A DNA stretch of 64,000 bases from Phycisphaerales bacterium (GTDB taxonomy: Bacteria; Planctomycetota; Phycisphaerae; Phycisphaerales; UBA1924). The DNA is taken from contig CANHCQ010000001.1 of assembly GCA_947459215.1 (NCBI GenBank), positions 1 through 64,000 of the forward strand. The letters run 5' to 3'. A program made the position numbers and the translations under genes. Numbering within the stretch: the stretch's first letter is position 1; each line of letters starts with the position of its first letter. Of the stretch, positions 19,465 to 27,447 are shown piece by piece. Below the pieces are notes generated by a model. The model was not told where the DNA came from. It ran no database searches and saw only the letters and a program-made list of their open reading frames with translations.

Positions 19465-20004
19465 TCAGTGATGGGCGTGCTTCTTGGCGGCTTCGAGCAA
19501 GCCCGCGATCTGTTCGGGCTTGACGTTCTCGTGCAGGGTCTCGTCGATGAGGATCGCCGGGGCCGTGCCGCAGGAGCCGAGGCACTCGAGCTCGATGAGG
19601 GTGAACTCGTTGTCGGCGGTGGTCTCGCCGACGTCGATGCCGAGGGCGTCCTTGACGGCCTGGGTGATCTTGGGCTGGCCGCAGAACTCGCAGGCGATGC
19701 TGCGGCAGACGCTCACAAGGTGCTTGCCCTTGCGCTTGAGCCAGTATTCCTCATAGAAGCTGGCGGTGTCGATGACGTCGGCGGGCTTGATGTCGAGGAA
19801 CTCGGCGACCTCCATCATCGCGGCGGGCGGGATCCAGCCGTACGTGTGCTGGACCTCGTGCAGCGTGGGCATGAGAGCCCCCATCTTCCGCTCGTAGCGA
19901 GGGACGATGTGCTGGCTGAGGTGCTGACGCATCTGCGGCGTCAGAAACGGCCCCTGGCTGCGGTCAATGGTGGCGGACGCGGAGTTCTTGGTGATCCAGG
20001 ACAT
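19465..20004 (-). CDS. nuoE: NADH-quinone oxidoreductase subunit E (24-kDa, 2Fe-2S)
   Basis: A 179-residue thioredoxin-like 2Fe-2S subunit of the NADH-input module of complex I or a related NAD-reducing enzyme. The four cluster cysteines are visible as CRSIAC (C-x4-C) and CLGSC (C-x3-C). The helical N-terminal part has LHEVQHTYGWIPPAAMMEVAEFL, typical of NuoE. Length is normal (about 160-180). The expected neighbour nuoF is not downstream inside the window; a small hypothetical follows instead, so this copy may stand apart from the main nuo operon. A TATAGT box lies 8 nt before the ATG. Confidence 0.93.
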   Translation of the reverse strand: MSWITKNSASATIDRSQGPFLTPQMRQHLSQHIVPRYERKMGALMPTLHEVQHTYGWIPPAAMMEVAEFLDIKPADVIDTASFYEEYWLKRKGKHLVSVCRSIACEFCGQPKITQAVKDALGIDVGETTADNEFTLIELECLGSCGTAPAILIDETLHENVKPEQIAGLLEAAKKHAHH

Positions 20005-20012
20005 GCGGGCGG

Positions 20013-20018
20013 ACTATA
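20013..20018 (-). promoter_or_regulatory. TATAGT box 8 nt before nuoE start
   Basis: On the minus strand CCTATAGT is followed by eight bases and the ATG. It fits the leaderless set. Confidence 0.5.
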
Positions 20019-20046
20019 GGAAAGTCCGAGGACGCGGAGCCTGCCG

Positions 20047-20172
20047 GACGCCGAGGCTGACGAGTCTTCGAAGAAGCCTCGGATCGTTCGCAGCCGAGGC
20101 GTGGGGATGCCCCGGCGCCTCCGTTGCAGGCGACCCGAGGCTTCCTCGCCAAGCCTCGTCAGCCGCGGCGTC
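20047..20172. repeat. R1 inverted-repeat element, copy D
   Basis: A 126-bp element whose ends GACGCCGAGGCTGACGAG and CTCGTCAGCCGCGGCGTC differ from perfect symmetry by one base. The centre is GC-rich and unrelated to that of the other copies. It lies between nuoE and the M16 gene, both on the minus strand. Confidence 0.9.
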
Positions 20173-20197
20173 TGGCGCGAGCAGAACCCGATCCGGT

Positions 20198-21436
20198 CTA
20201 CATCGGTGGCTTGAGCGCCGCCGGCCCCACGGTCTGGATCGTCACCCGGCCCATGCTCCGCCTGGACAGGTAGTCGTTCACCTGTTCGAGCGTGATCGCG
20301 TCCACGGCCTTGGCCACCTCTTCCAGCGTGCGGCAGCGGCCAAGGCGGAAATAGTCCGACCCGATCGCCGCGGCCCGGGCGCTCGTCGATTCGCCGCTGA
20401 AGACCAGGCTGGTCTTCATGCCGACGACGGCTCGCTGGAACTCCTCCGGGGTGATGCGTCCTTCGGGGGAGTTGATGCGGTGCAGTTCGGCGGTGAGGAC
20501 GTCGAGCGACTGCTGGGCGCGGTCGGGGGAGGTGCCGACGTACGCGATGACGCCGCCGGTGTCGCGGTCGCCGCGGTAGCTGGCGCTGACGCTGTAGCAC
20601 AGGCCGCGTTTCTCGCGCACCTCGCTGAAGAGGCGGCCGGACATGCCGCCGGAGAGGACGTTGACCGCGATCTTCTCGAGCATCGCGTCGGGCGAGGCCT
20701 CGTTGGGTGCGTCGTGGAGCAGGACGATCTGGACCTGGTTGGTCTCGTCCTCCTCGTGGGCGTAGCCGCGGGGCGAGGTCTTGGCGATCGCTGGCTCGGG
20801 AGCGGCACCGGTCCAATCGCCGAGGATGTCGTCGAGTTCCGCGGCCAGTTCGTTGGGATCGACGGCACCGGCGGCGCAAAAGATGGAGCGTGCCGGGTTC
20901 TGGATCGCGGCCCAGCCGCGGACGATCTCGTCGTGGGTGAGCGAGGTGAGCCCGGGCTCATCGCCGTGGCCGCTGCGGTTGAGTGGAGTGGGGTAATGGC
21001 GTTCGCGGGCGGCGAGGACGGCACGCTCCTGCGGGTCGTCGGCGAGCGAGGCGATGGCCTGCAGGCACAGGTCGCGTGCGGGCTCGATCGAATCGGCGTC
21101 GAAGCGGGGAGCGAGGGCCATCTCGGTGAAGAGCGGCAGCACCTCGTGCCTGCGGTTGCCGAGCATTGTTGAGGCGAGGCGGAGGAAGTAGACGCCGTTG
21201 TCCACGATGCGGGAGGCGCCGAGGCGGTCAACGGCATCGGCGTGGGCGCGGGAATCGAGCGAGCGCGTGCCCCGCATCAGCAGCTCGGCCCACATCGCGC
21301 CGCGGCCGAGGCGATTGGCGGGATCGTCAGCGGACGCGCCCGGCACCAGCCACGAGAATGCCAGCGAGCGGACGCTGGGCATGGGCTCAACCAGGAGCGT
21401 GGTGCCGCAGCGGAGTTTGGAGACATGGATGGGCAT
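20198..21436 (-). CDS. M16-family peptidase homologue without the zinc-binding motif
   Basis: A 412-residue protein with the two-lobed M16 (insulinase/processing peptidase) half-barrel. The C-terminal lobe contains SPDAMLEKIAVNVLSGGMSGRLFSEVREKRGLCYSVSA, including the conserved R/Y region. The N-terminal lobe should carry H-x-x-E-H within the usual GLAHFLEHMLFKGT context. Here the aligned segment reads GRGAMWAELLMRGT (about residues 45-57), so both His and the Glu are replaced. It is therefore probably non-catalytic, like the partner subunits of M16 heterodimers. No catalytic partner lies next to it. A TACACT box lies 6 nt before the ATG. Confidence 0.85.
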   Translation of the reverse strand: MPIHVSKLRCGTTLLVEPMPSVRSLAFSWLVPGASADDPANRLGRGAMWAELLMRGTRSLDSRAHADAVDRLGASRIVDNGVYFLRLASTMLGNRRHEVLPLFTEMALAPRFDADSIEPARDLCLQAIASLADDPQERAVLAARERHYPTPLNRSGHGDEPGLTSLTHDEIVRGWAAIQNPARSIFCAAGAVDPNELAAELDDILGDWTGAAPEPAIAKTSPRGYAHEEDETNQVQIVLLHDAPNEASPDAMLEKIAVNVLSGGMSGRLFSEVREKRGLCYSVSASYRGDRDTGGVIAYVGTSPDRAQQSLDVLTAELHRINSPEGRITPEEFQRAVVGMKTSLVFSGESTSARAAAIGSDYFRLGRCRTLEEVAKAVDAITLEQVNDYLSRRSMGRVTIQTVGPAALKPPM

Positions 21437-21442
21437 CGGCGG

Positions 21443-21448
21443 AGTGTA
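21443..21448 (-). promoter_or_regulatory. TACACT box 6 nt before M16-homologue start
   Basis: On the minus strand TACACT-CCGCCG-ATG, with no Shine-Dalgarno site. It fits the leaderless set. Confidence 0.55.
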
Positions 21449-21597
21449 CGGGCCGGATTCTCGGGCGTTTCGGTGCGGCTGCGGCTGGATTCCAAGCCGG
21501 GTGTGCCGCCGGTGCGGGCGGCCAGACGCCCGCGATGACCGATGGTCGCGTCCGCGGTTGACCCGATCGATTCTCGGGCCGATGGACTTGCCGGCGC

Positions 21598-22848
21598 ATG
21601 CTCCGAGTTCCGCTCCAAGACGCTCACGACGGCATGGTGATCGGCCTGCCTGTCCTTCACCCCCGCCGTCCGGAGGTTGTCTTGCTGCGCCCCGGCGTGG
21701 CCCTCGACGCGCACACCATTGGCAAGATGCGGGAGCTCGGGCTTCGTGAAGTGTGGGTGAAGTACCCGCGGCTGGGACACTTGAGCGAGTACGTTTCGCC
21801 CGCGGTTGTGACGGCGTGCTCGGAGCTGGCGGGGCAGGTCGGGCGAGCGCTCGATAGCGTAATGGGATCGGCCCACGCCAAGCTCGACTACGCGGCGTAT
21901 CGGCGTGCGGTGGGCGGGCTGATCGAGAAGTTCTGCGAGCATCCCAAGGCGGCGATCTACGTGAACGAGATCGGCGAGAACGGCTCGGCCGCGCTGCGAC
22001 ACGCGAGCAACGTGTGCCTGCTCAGCGTGCTGATGGGCCTGAAGCTCGATTTCTATCTCGTGCACGAACGCTCGCGACTGTCCGCCGCAAGCGCCCGCGA
22101 TGTGTCGAATCTCGGCGTGGGCGCGATGCTGCACGACATCGGAATGGCGAGGCTTTCCGCGGAGGTGCGGCAGCGCTGGGACGAATCGCAAGACGACAGC
22201 GACCCGGCTTTCCGTGAGCACGTGCAGATCGGTTACAACCTTGTGCACGATCAGGTCGAGCCGTCCGCTTCCGCAGTGGTGCTGCACCACCACCAGCACT
22301 TCGACGGCACGGGCTTTCCATCCAAACCGGACGAAAGCAAGAAGGAAGTCGGGCTGAAGGGGCAGGAGATCCACATCTTTGCGAGGATCGTGGCAGCGGC
22401 CGATCTGTTCTGCCGTATCCGCAACAACGGGCGCGAAGAGGGCGACCCTGCCCTGCCGACGGTGCGGGCGCTGAACATCATCCGTCAGCCCGAGTACGCG
22501 CGTCGCATCGACCCCATGGTGATGCGAGCGCTGTTCAATGTGGTGCCTGCGTACGCCCCGGGCACGATCGTGATGCTCTCCAGCGGGCATCAGTGCGTGG
22601 TGACGCGGTGGAACCACAATCAGCCCTGCCGTCCGATGGTCGAGACACTCGTGCCTCATGGCAAGACGGTCGATCCGGTGGAGTTTGATCTGCGTCAGCG
22701 CAAGGAACTGAGCATCGCACGTGCCGAGGGCTACGCCGTTGGTGCGGACAATTTCGACCTCAAGCCCGGCGTGTACGACCTCAATGCGGGCGCCGACGCT
22801 CTGATCAATCGGGCCGAAGCCATGGCGGAGCGGCGCAAGGCGGGCTGA
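21598..22848 (+). CDS. HD-GYP domain protein, probable cyclic-di-GMP phosphodiesterase
   Basis: A 416-residue protein. The N-terminal about 130 residues form the DUF3391-like region often found before HD-GYP domains (HDGMVIGLPVLHP, then LRPGVALDAHTIGKMRELGLREVWV). The HD-GYP domain follows: RHASNV, MLHDIGM (HD pair), EHVQIGYNLV, then HHHQHFDGTGFP, a variant of HHExxDGxGYP with Gln for Glu and Phe for Tyr. The metal-binding His and Asp residues appear kept, so c-di-GMP hydrolysis is plausible. The GYP change to GFP is common. No membrane segments or receiver domain are seen. It is monocistronic and convergent with the HlyD-like gene. Confidence 0.9.
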   Translation: MLRVPLQDAHDGMVIGLPVLHPRRPEVVLLRPGVALDAHTIGKMRELGLREVWVKYPRLGHLSEYVSPAVVTACSELAGQVGRALDSVMGSAHAKLDYAAYRRAVGGLIEKFCEHPKAAIYVNEIGENGSAALRHASNVCLLSVLMGLKLDFYLVHERSRLSAASARDVSNLGVGAMLHDIGMARLSAEVRQRWDESQDDSDPAFREHVQIGYNLVHDQVEPSASAVVLHHHQHFDGTGFPSKPDESKKEVGLKGQEIHIFARIVAAADLFCRIRNNGREEGDPALPTVRALNIIRQPEYARRIDPMVMRALFNVVPAYAPGTIVMLSSGHQCVVTRWNHNQPCRPMVETLVPHGKTVDPVEFDLRQRKELSIARAEGYAVGADNFDLKPGVYDLNAGADALINRAEAMAERRKAG

Positions 22849-22888
22849 GACGTCGTGGACGCGCGTGGGAGCCGGCGCGGACCTCAAA

Positions 22889-24673
22889 TCACTTCGCGGG
22901 CGTGGCGTCGGTCTTTGGCGTGACGGTGGCGACCGGCTTGGGATCGACCGGCTTGGTCTCGATGATCTTGCTCGCCTCGGTCTCGACCTTGCTGGTGTCG
23001 GGGTTGGCGGCGTCTGCGACCGGAGCCTCCGTCGGCTTGGCCGCGGGCGGCTTAGCACCTGAGGTAGCACCGGAGGTCTTCGGGGGGCCGCCTCGGGGAC
23101 CGCGGCCCCCTGAGACAACGGGGTTGCCCTTCTCGTCGAGCGAATAGCCCGCGAGTTCCAGCCGTGCCTTGTCCCAGGGACCGGCAAGCACTTCCGACGG
23201 CGTGGGGTCGCGGAGCAGCACTGTGCTGCCGGGGGTCACACCCGCGAGCACTTCGGCGTACGTGTCGGAACGCTTGCCGATCCTGATCGGGGTGCGCTCA
23301 TAGCGGCTGCCGCTCTTGGTGTAGGTGAAGCGCACGGGACCGTCGCTGAAGACGCCCTGCACGGGGATCGCGATGGCATCGTCGACGCGACCGAGCGTGA
23401 GGCGTGCCTCGCAACGCATCGAGGGCTTCAACGCCACGATCTCGTCTGCGGCGTCGAGCTTGATCTTGACGGTGTACTCGCGACGATCCGGATCGCGCCA
23501 GCCGCCAGCCTCGGCCAGCACGCCGATCGAATCGACCGTGCCTTGGAACGTCTTTCCGCCGACGGCGTCCACCTTGATCATCGCGGCCATGCCGGGCTTC
23601 ACGTCGCCCGCGAGGCTCTCGTGCACCTGCACGCTGGCGACCATCTCGCTGGTGTCGGGGAGCACGATGAGCAACTCATTGGGATAGACCTGACGCCCGA
23701 TCTGGAGCGGGCCTTCGCCGCCGCCCCACATGTTCCGGCGGATGCTGGTCGCATAGACCACCAAGCCGTCTGAAGGCGCGGTCACAACCGAGGCGTCGAG
23801 CTGCTGCTTCAGTTTCGCGAGCGTGTTCTCGCGAATGGTCAGCTGGGTTCTGCGGTTGTTGCGGCTCGCGGCCTTGCTGGCGAGATCGATCTCGGCGTTC
23901 ATCTTGACCTTGGTCAGCTCGCTGCGGGCCTGATCGAGGTCGCCGTTCTTCTGCTTCTCGTCCTTCGGGAACTGATACTCCTCGTAAACCTTGTCATCCA
24001 GCTGGGCCTTGATCCAGGCGCTCTGAGCCTTGATGTAGTCAAGCTCGTCGCGGTCCAGCTCGTCCTTGGAGAGAAAGCCCTGCTCCTGCAGTTTCTGCGA
24101 GCGGATGAGTTTCTCGGCGAGGCGGTCGAGCTCCAGCTTGCTCTGGGAGAGGGCGAGGCGATTGGCCTCGCGCTTGGTCTTCACTTCGCCTTCGAGCCAT
24201 TGGCTGAGCGAAAGCTCCGCCAGCGTCACCTTCAGGGTCGCGTTACGCAGGTTGTTGGAGTTCTCGTTGACCTGAATGTTGTAGCCGTTCTCCGCGGCGA
24301 TCAGCTCGCTCTTGGAGGTCTCGATCTGCAGCAACTGCTCGTCGTACTGGGTCTGGATCTTGTCGGAGTTGAGGCGGACGAGCACCTCGCCGGCCTTCAC
24401 GCGCGTGCCCTCGGGGATGATCTCCTGCACGACCGTCTGCTGTTCGAGCCGCGAGCGAAGCTCGACCTGCTTCTTGGCCTCGAGTTCGCCGGTGGCGAGG
24501 GTGGTGATATCGAAGCTGGTCTTGAGGACGGTGGCGGTGTCGGCGGTGGCGCGGGTGTCCTGCCCCTCGGTTGGGGCGGGGCGCGTGGCGCGGTAGGTGC
24601 CATAGGTCCCGGCCAGAACGACCAAGAGCCCGATCGCGATCGGCAGCTTGCGGGATCGGCGACGTGGTGGCAT
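22889..24673 (-). CDS. HlyD/RND-type periplasmic adaptor (membrane fusion) protein
   Basis: A 594-residue adaptor that would link an inner-membrane exporter to an outer-membrane channel. It has one N-terminal anchor (LPIAIGLLVVLAGTYGTY) and a lipoyl half (IIPEGTRVKAGEVLVRL). A long coiled-coil hairpin (about 110-270) follows, then the second lipoyl half (TAPSDGLVVYAT) and a beta-barrel (GDVKPGMAAMIKVDAVGGKTFQGTVDSI). The C-terminus is a Lys/Pro/Ala-rich tail of about 70 residues, unusual for the family. GAGGAG lies upstream of the ATG at 24673. The 335 further codons upstream are non-protein-like. No pump or ATPase gene is adjacent. Confidence 0.9.
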   Translation of the reverse strand: MPPRRRSRKLPIAIGLLVVLAGTYGTYRATRPAPTEGQDTRATADTATVLKTSFDITTLATGELEAKKQVELRSRLEQQTVVQEIIPEGTRVKAGEVLVRLNSDKIQTQYDEQLLQIETSKSELIAAENGYNIQVNENSNNLRNATLKVTLAELSLSQWLEGEVKTKREANRLALSQSKLELDRLAEKLIRSQKLQEQGFLSKDELDRDELDYIKAQSAWIKAQLDDKVYEEYQFPKDEKQKNGDLDQARSELTKVKMNAEIDLASKAASRNNRRTQLTIRENTLAKLKQQLDASVVTAPSDGLVVYATSIRRNMWGGGEGPLQIGRQVYPNELLIVLPDTSEMVASVQVHESLAGDVKPGMAAMIKVDAVGGKTFQGTVDSIGVLAEAGGWRDPDRREYTVKIKLDAADEIVALKPSMRCEARLTLGRVDDAIAIPVQGVFSDGPVRFTYTKSGSRYERTPIRIGKRSDTYAEVLAGVTPGSTVLLRDPTPSEVLAGPWDKARLELAGYSLDEKGNPVVSGGRGPRGGPPKTSGATSGAKPPAAKPTEAPVADAANPDTSKVETEASKIIETKPVDPKPVATVTPKTDATPAK

Positions 24674-24958
24674 GGGCGTTCTCCTCAGCTCGGCTGTTCG
24701 CGCTCGGCGCTTGGCCTTTGGATCGACTGTCCGGCGTTCGGTCGGTCTTTCGACCTGCCGCACGCGACCTTTGAATTGTCCTACCGGCTCGGCCGCCCCG
24801 CGTTGAGCGAAGTGCTGCGGCTGTTCCGGACCTCGTTCTGCATCGTCCGATCGCGTGCCGCGGCCGGAGTTGATGGCTCGTATCCTGACAATCGTTCGCC
24901 GGGGCTTCGGCGGCTCGATGTCGGAGCATAGCCGAAACGGCCGGGTGGACCAAGCACT

Positions 24959-25666
24959 ATGACGCCCGAACTCCGTCAGTTCGTCAGAAAAAAGGCCCCG
25001 GATGCCAAGTTGTTGCTGGTGGTCGCGGCGCCGAGCGAGGCGCGGGCGGTCGCGGGCGACCGGGCGTCGGTGCTTCTGCCGTGGGCCCCGATCTCGATCT
25101 CGGACGGGGTGGACCTCATTCTCAGCGGCGTCGGCAAGGCCAACGCCTCGGGCGCGACGGCCGCGGCTCTGGCACGGGGCGTCTACGGCGCGGTCATCAA
25201 CCTCGGCGTCTGCGGCACGCTGCCTGGCTCGCCGGCGGTGATCGGTGATGTCGTGCTCGCGACCCGATCGGTCTTCGCCGACGAAGGTGTGGAGTCCGAG
25301 GCCGGGGCGAAGTGGGAGCCGATGGCCACGCTCGGGTTCCCGACCGCGATCGACGGCGACGGGGTCGTGTGCGACGCGGAGTTGATGCAGTTGCTCCGCC
25401 CGCACGCGGCGCACGCGGGCGTCATCGCGACGGTCTCGACGTGCTCCGGGACCGATGCTCGGGCCGTCGCGGTGGTGAAACGCACGGTAGCGGTAGCGGA
25501 GGCGATGGAGGGAGCGGCGGTGCTGCTGGCTTCGGCGCGGCTGGGCGTGCCGGGCGCGGAACTGCGGGTGGTCAGCAACACGACGGGGGAGCGCGGGAAG
25601 CAGCGGTGGGAGTTGAAGCGGGCACTCGTGATCGTCGGCGAACTCGCCCGGGGCATCGTCGCGTAA
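24959..25666 (+). CDS. mqnB: Futalosine hydrolase
   Basis: A 235-residue enzyme of the nucleoside phosphorylase/hydrolase superfamily that splits futalosine (or its deoxy-amino relative) into dehypoxanthine-futalosine and hypoxanthine in the futalosine route to menaquinone. Signs are LLLVVAAPSEARAV at the N-terminus, VINLGVCGTLPG (base/sugar site), VSTCSGTDARA, and AEAMEGAAVLLAS with the conserved M-E-x-A. The ending LRVVSNTTGER, which replaces the usual LRxISDxA of MTA/SAH nucleosidases, is typical of MqnB. Other mqn genes are not in the window. It is convergent with the ATPase gene, leaving 8 bp between the stops. Confidence 0.88.
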   Translation: MTPELRQFVRKKAPDAKLLLVVAAPSEARAVAGDRASVLLPWAPISISDGVDLILSGVGKANASGATAAALARGVYGAVINLGVCGTLPGSPAVIGDVVLATRSVFADEGVESEAGAKWEPMATLGFPTAIDGDGVVCDAELMQLLRPHAAHAGVIATVSTCSGTDARAVAVVKRTVAVAEAMEGAAVLLASARLGVPGAELRVVSNTTGERGKQRWELKRALVIVGELARGIVA

Positions 25667-25674
25667 GCGATCGC

Positions 25675-27315
25675 TCACGCCGGGCGGATACCCCGGTACA
25701 GCTGCTGCACTCGTTCGGCTTCCTGCTTACGGACCATGTCGAGCACGGCCTTGGGGATCCGCACGTTTTTGTCGTCCCGAGTCACGTTCGAGCAGTGCTC
25801 GGACAAGCAGCGGTACAGAAACTTGAACGCGTCGCGCGGCTGATGCATCTGGTCGAGCGCATCCACCAGGTCGCTCCGCGTCACTTCCTCGCTGAACAAA
25901 TCCAAGAGACTCAGCGGCGTTGCCCCGGGTGCGAGGCACGCGTGGAGCCGGCTTACGCAAAGGTCGTAGAGCATCGCCCCGGTCCACGAGAGGCGATCGA
26001 CCATGTTCTGCTTATCGAGGCGTGCTTCCTGGAAGAACGCGGCGGATTCTTTGTACAACGCGTACCGCAGCTCGACGGGAAGCAGCATCTTCACGCCCAT
26101 GCCGTCTTGCTGCAGGAACTTGTTGTTGAGCATCGGCCACACCACGGCCCGCATGCGGTCGTAGTCGCCGCTGATGAGCGTGGGCTCGTCGACGCGATCC
26201 ACGATGATGACAAGCCCGGTGTACCCAAGGGCCCGCAGGATGGAACGCAACCGCTCCAGCAGGCGGTAGCGAACTTCGTCGGAATCGGTGATGGGGAGGT
26301 TGTCCTCATCACGCAGGATGGGATCGAGCTGACGGAGCGAGCGGGCATAGGACCGGTCGCTGCGGCTGGCACTGCGGAGCTGCTTGCGGACGCGCTTGCC
26401 CAGCAGGTTGAAGGCGATGCGGTCCCACGCGAGCAGTTTGACTAGCGCGATCAGCCACACGGCCAGCAGCGTGAGGAAGGAGTACAGCGCGGGGCCCGGG
26501 CCGATGTTCCAGCCTTCGGGGCCGGGAAGCAGCTTGGCGAGATACACCACCGCGGCGGCCGGGATCCAGCCGAGCCACACCGCCGCGTGCGACAGCACGC
26601 GGCTCCACGGCAGCCACAGTCCCAGCTTGCGTCGGAGCTGCGTGGTGCGAAGATCGGCCTGATCCGGACGGTCGTAGACCGACTGCAACAGCAGCAGATC
26701 GCGGCGACTGCCGGGGTCGAGTTTTTTGATCAGCTTCTTGGCGTCGTCGCTGAGCAGCGGATCGGACGGGTCGGACTTGTTGAGGGCTGAGTCGACAAGC
26801 CGCGGGACGAGCGACGCGAAGATCGCGTCGAGGTGATCGACGAGGCGGATCTTCTGGAAGCTCTCCAGCGGCGTCTTGCCGTTCAGGCGGGCGTGCAGTC
26901 GGTCGAGCACGCCATTGAGATCGTCATAGGGGATGAGCAGCACGCGGCGATCGGCGTGCTGGGTGTTGTGCAGGTCGATCGCGCGGGTCAGCTGCAACCG
27001 GATCGCGGTCTTGCCCGAGCCCTTCTCGCCGAAGACGATGGCGGTGGCCGGGCGGGAGAGATCGCCGAGGATCTTCTCGAAGTCGGAATGGAACGTGCCC
27101 GTCAGTGCGGGAAGCGCGAAGGAGCCGGTGCCGGGTTTGGGGGCGGATGGCGGTTCAGCGCCGGCGGACGAGTCCGCCGGCTTCTGATCGGGGCTCGACG
27201 AACTGGTTCCATTCGCGCCGGTCATCTTCGCGAAGACCGCGTCGTTGCGGGCCTCTTCGCCGCGGAAAGGGTTCTCCGCGAGTCCGAACCGGGATAGGAG
27301 TTCGTTGAGAGTCAT
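25675..27315 (-). CDS. P-loop ATPase with internal membrane hairpin (KAP/ExeA-like)
   Basis: A 546-residue protein. The N-terminus FGLAENPFRG resembles the start of ExeA-like AAA ATPases. A disordered insert (about 35-65) is followed by Walker A GEKGSGKT (96-103), the strand RRVLLIPYDDLN, and a Walker B-like LVIIVDRVDEPTLISG. Between Walker A and B are two hydrophobic segments (WLGWIPAAAVVYLAKLL and ALYSFLTLLAVWLIALVKLLAW), placing the protein in the membrane. That layout recalls KAP NTPases, whose P-loop domain is interrupted by membrane helices. The function is not known; KAP proteins organise membrane complexes and also occur in defence contexts. No obvious partner is encoded beside it. 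Confidence 0.75.
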   Translation of the reverse strand: MTLNELLSRFGLAENPFRGEEARNDAVFAKMTGANGTSSSSPDQKPADSSAGAEPPSAPKPGTGSFALPALTGTFHSDFEKILGDLSRPATAIVFGEKGSGKTAIRLQLTRAIDLHNTQHADRRVLLIPYDDLNGVLDRLHARLNGKTPLESFQKIRLVDHLDAIFASLVPRLVDSALNKSDPSDPLLSDDAKKLIKKLDPGSRRDLLLLQSVYDRPDQADLRTTQLRRKLGLWLPWSRVLSHAAVWLGWIPAAAVVYLAKLLPGPEGWNIGPGPALYSFLTLLAVWLIALVKLLAWDRIAFNLLGKRVRKQLRSASRSDRSYARSLRQLDPILRDEDNLPITDSDEVRYRLLERLRSILRALGYTGLVIIVDRVDEPTLISGDYDRMRAVVWPMLNNKFLQQDGMGVKMLLPVELRYALYKESAAFFQEARLDKQNMVDRLSWTGAMLYDLCVSRLHACLAPGATPLSLLDLFSEEVTRSDLVDALDQMHQPRDAFKFLYRCLSEHCSNVTRDDKNVRIPKAVLDMVRKQEAERVQQLYRGIRPA

Positions 27316-27322
27316 GAGAGGA

Positions 27323-27437
27323 AGGCACTAGGCACTGGGCACTGGGCACTAGGCACTAGGAGATGCTACGAGGCACGGCCTGACGCACGATCATCGAGGT
27401 CTGAACCCTAGTGCCAAGTGCCTAGTGCCCAGTGCCT
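27323..27437. repeat. Inverted arrays of GGCACTRGG-type 8-9-nt units
   Basis: The left arm (27323-27360) is about five tandem AGGCACT/GGGCACT units. The right arm (27406-27437) is the complementary CTAGTGCC / AGTGCCT array. About 45 bp separate them. It lies between the P-loop ATPase and phosphomannomutase genes, both on the minus strand, and its architecture mirrors the CACGGAG arms at 10789-11077. Confidence 0.85.
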
Positions 27438-27447
27438 CAGCCTTTCC

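Noticed and set aside
27323-27437. CRISPR-like short repeats
   Set aside because: Units are only 8-9 nt, adjacent without spacers, and the second array is inverted. There is no cas gene or leader.
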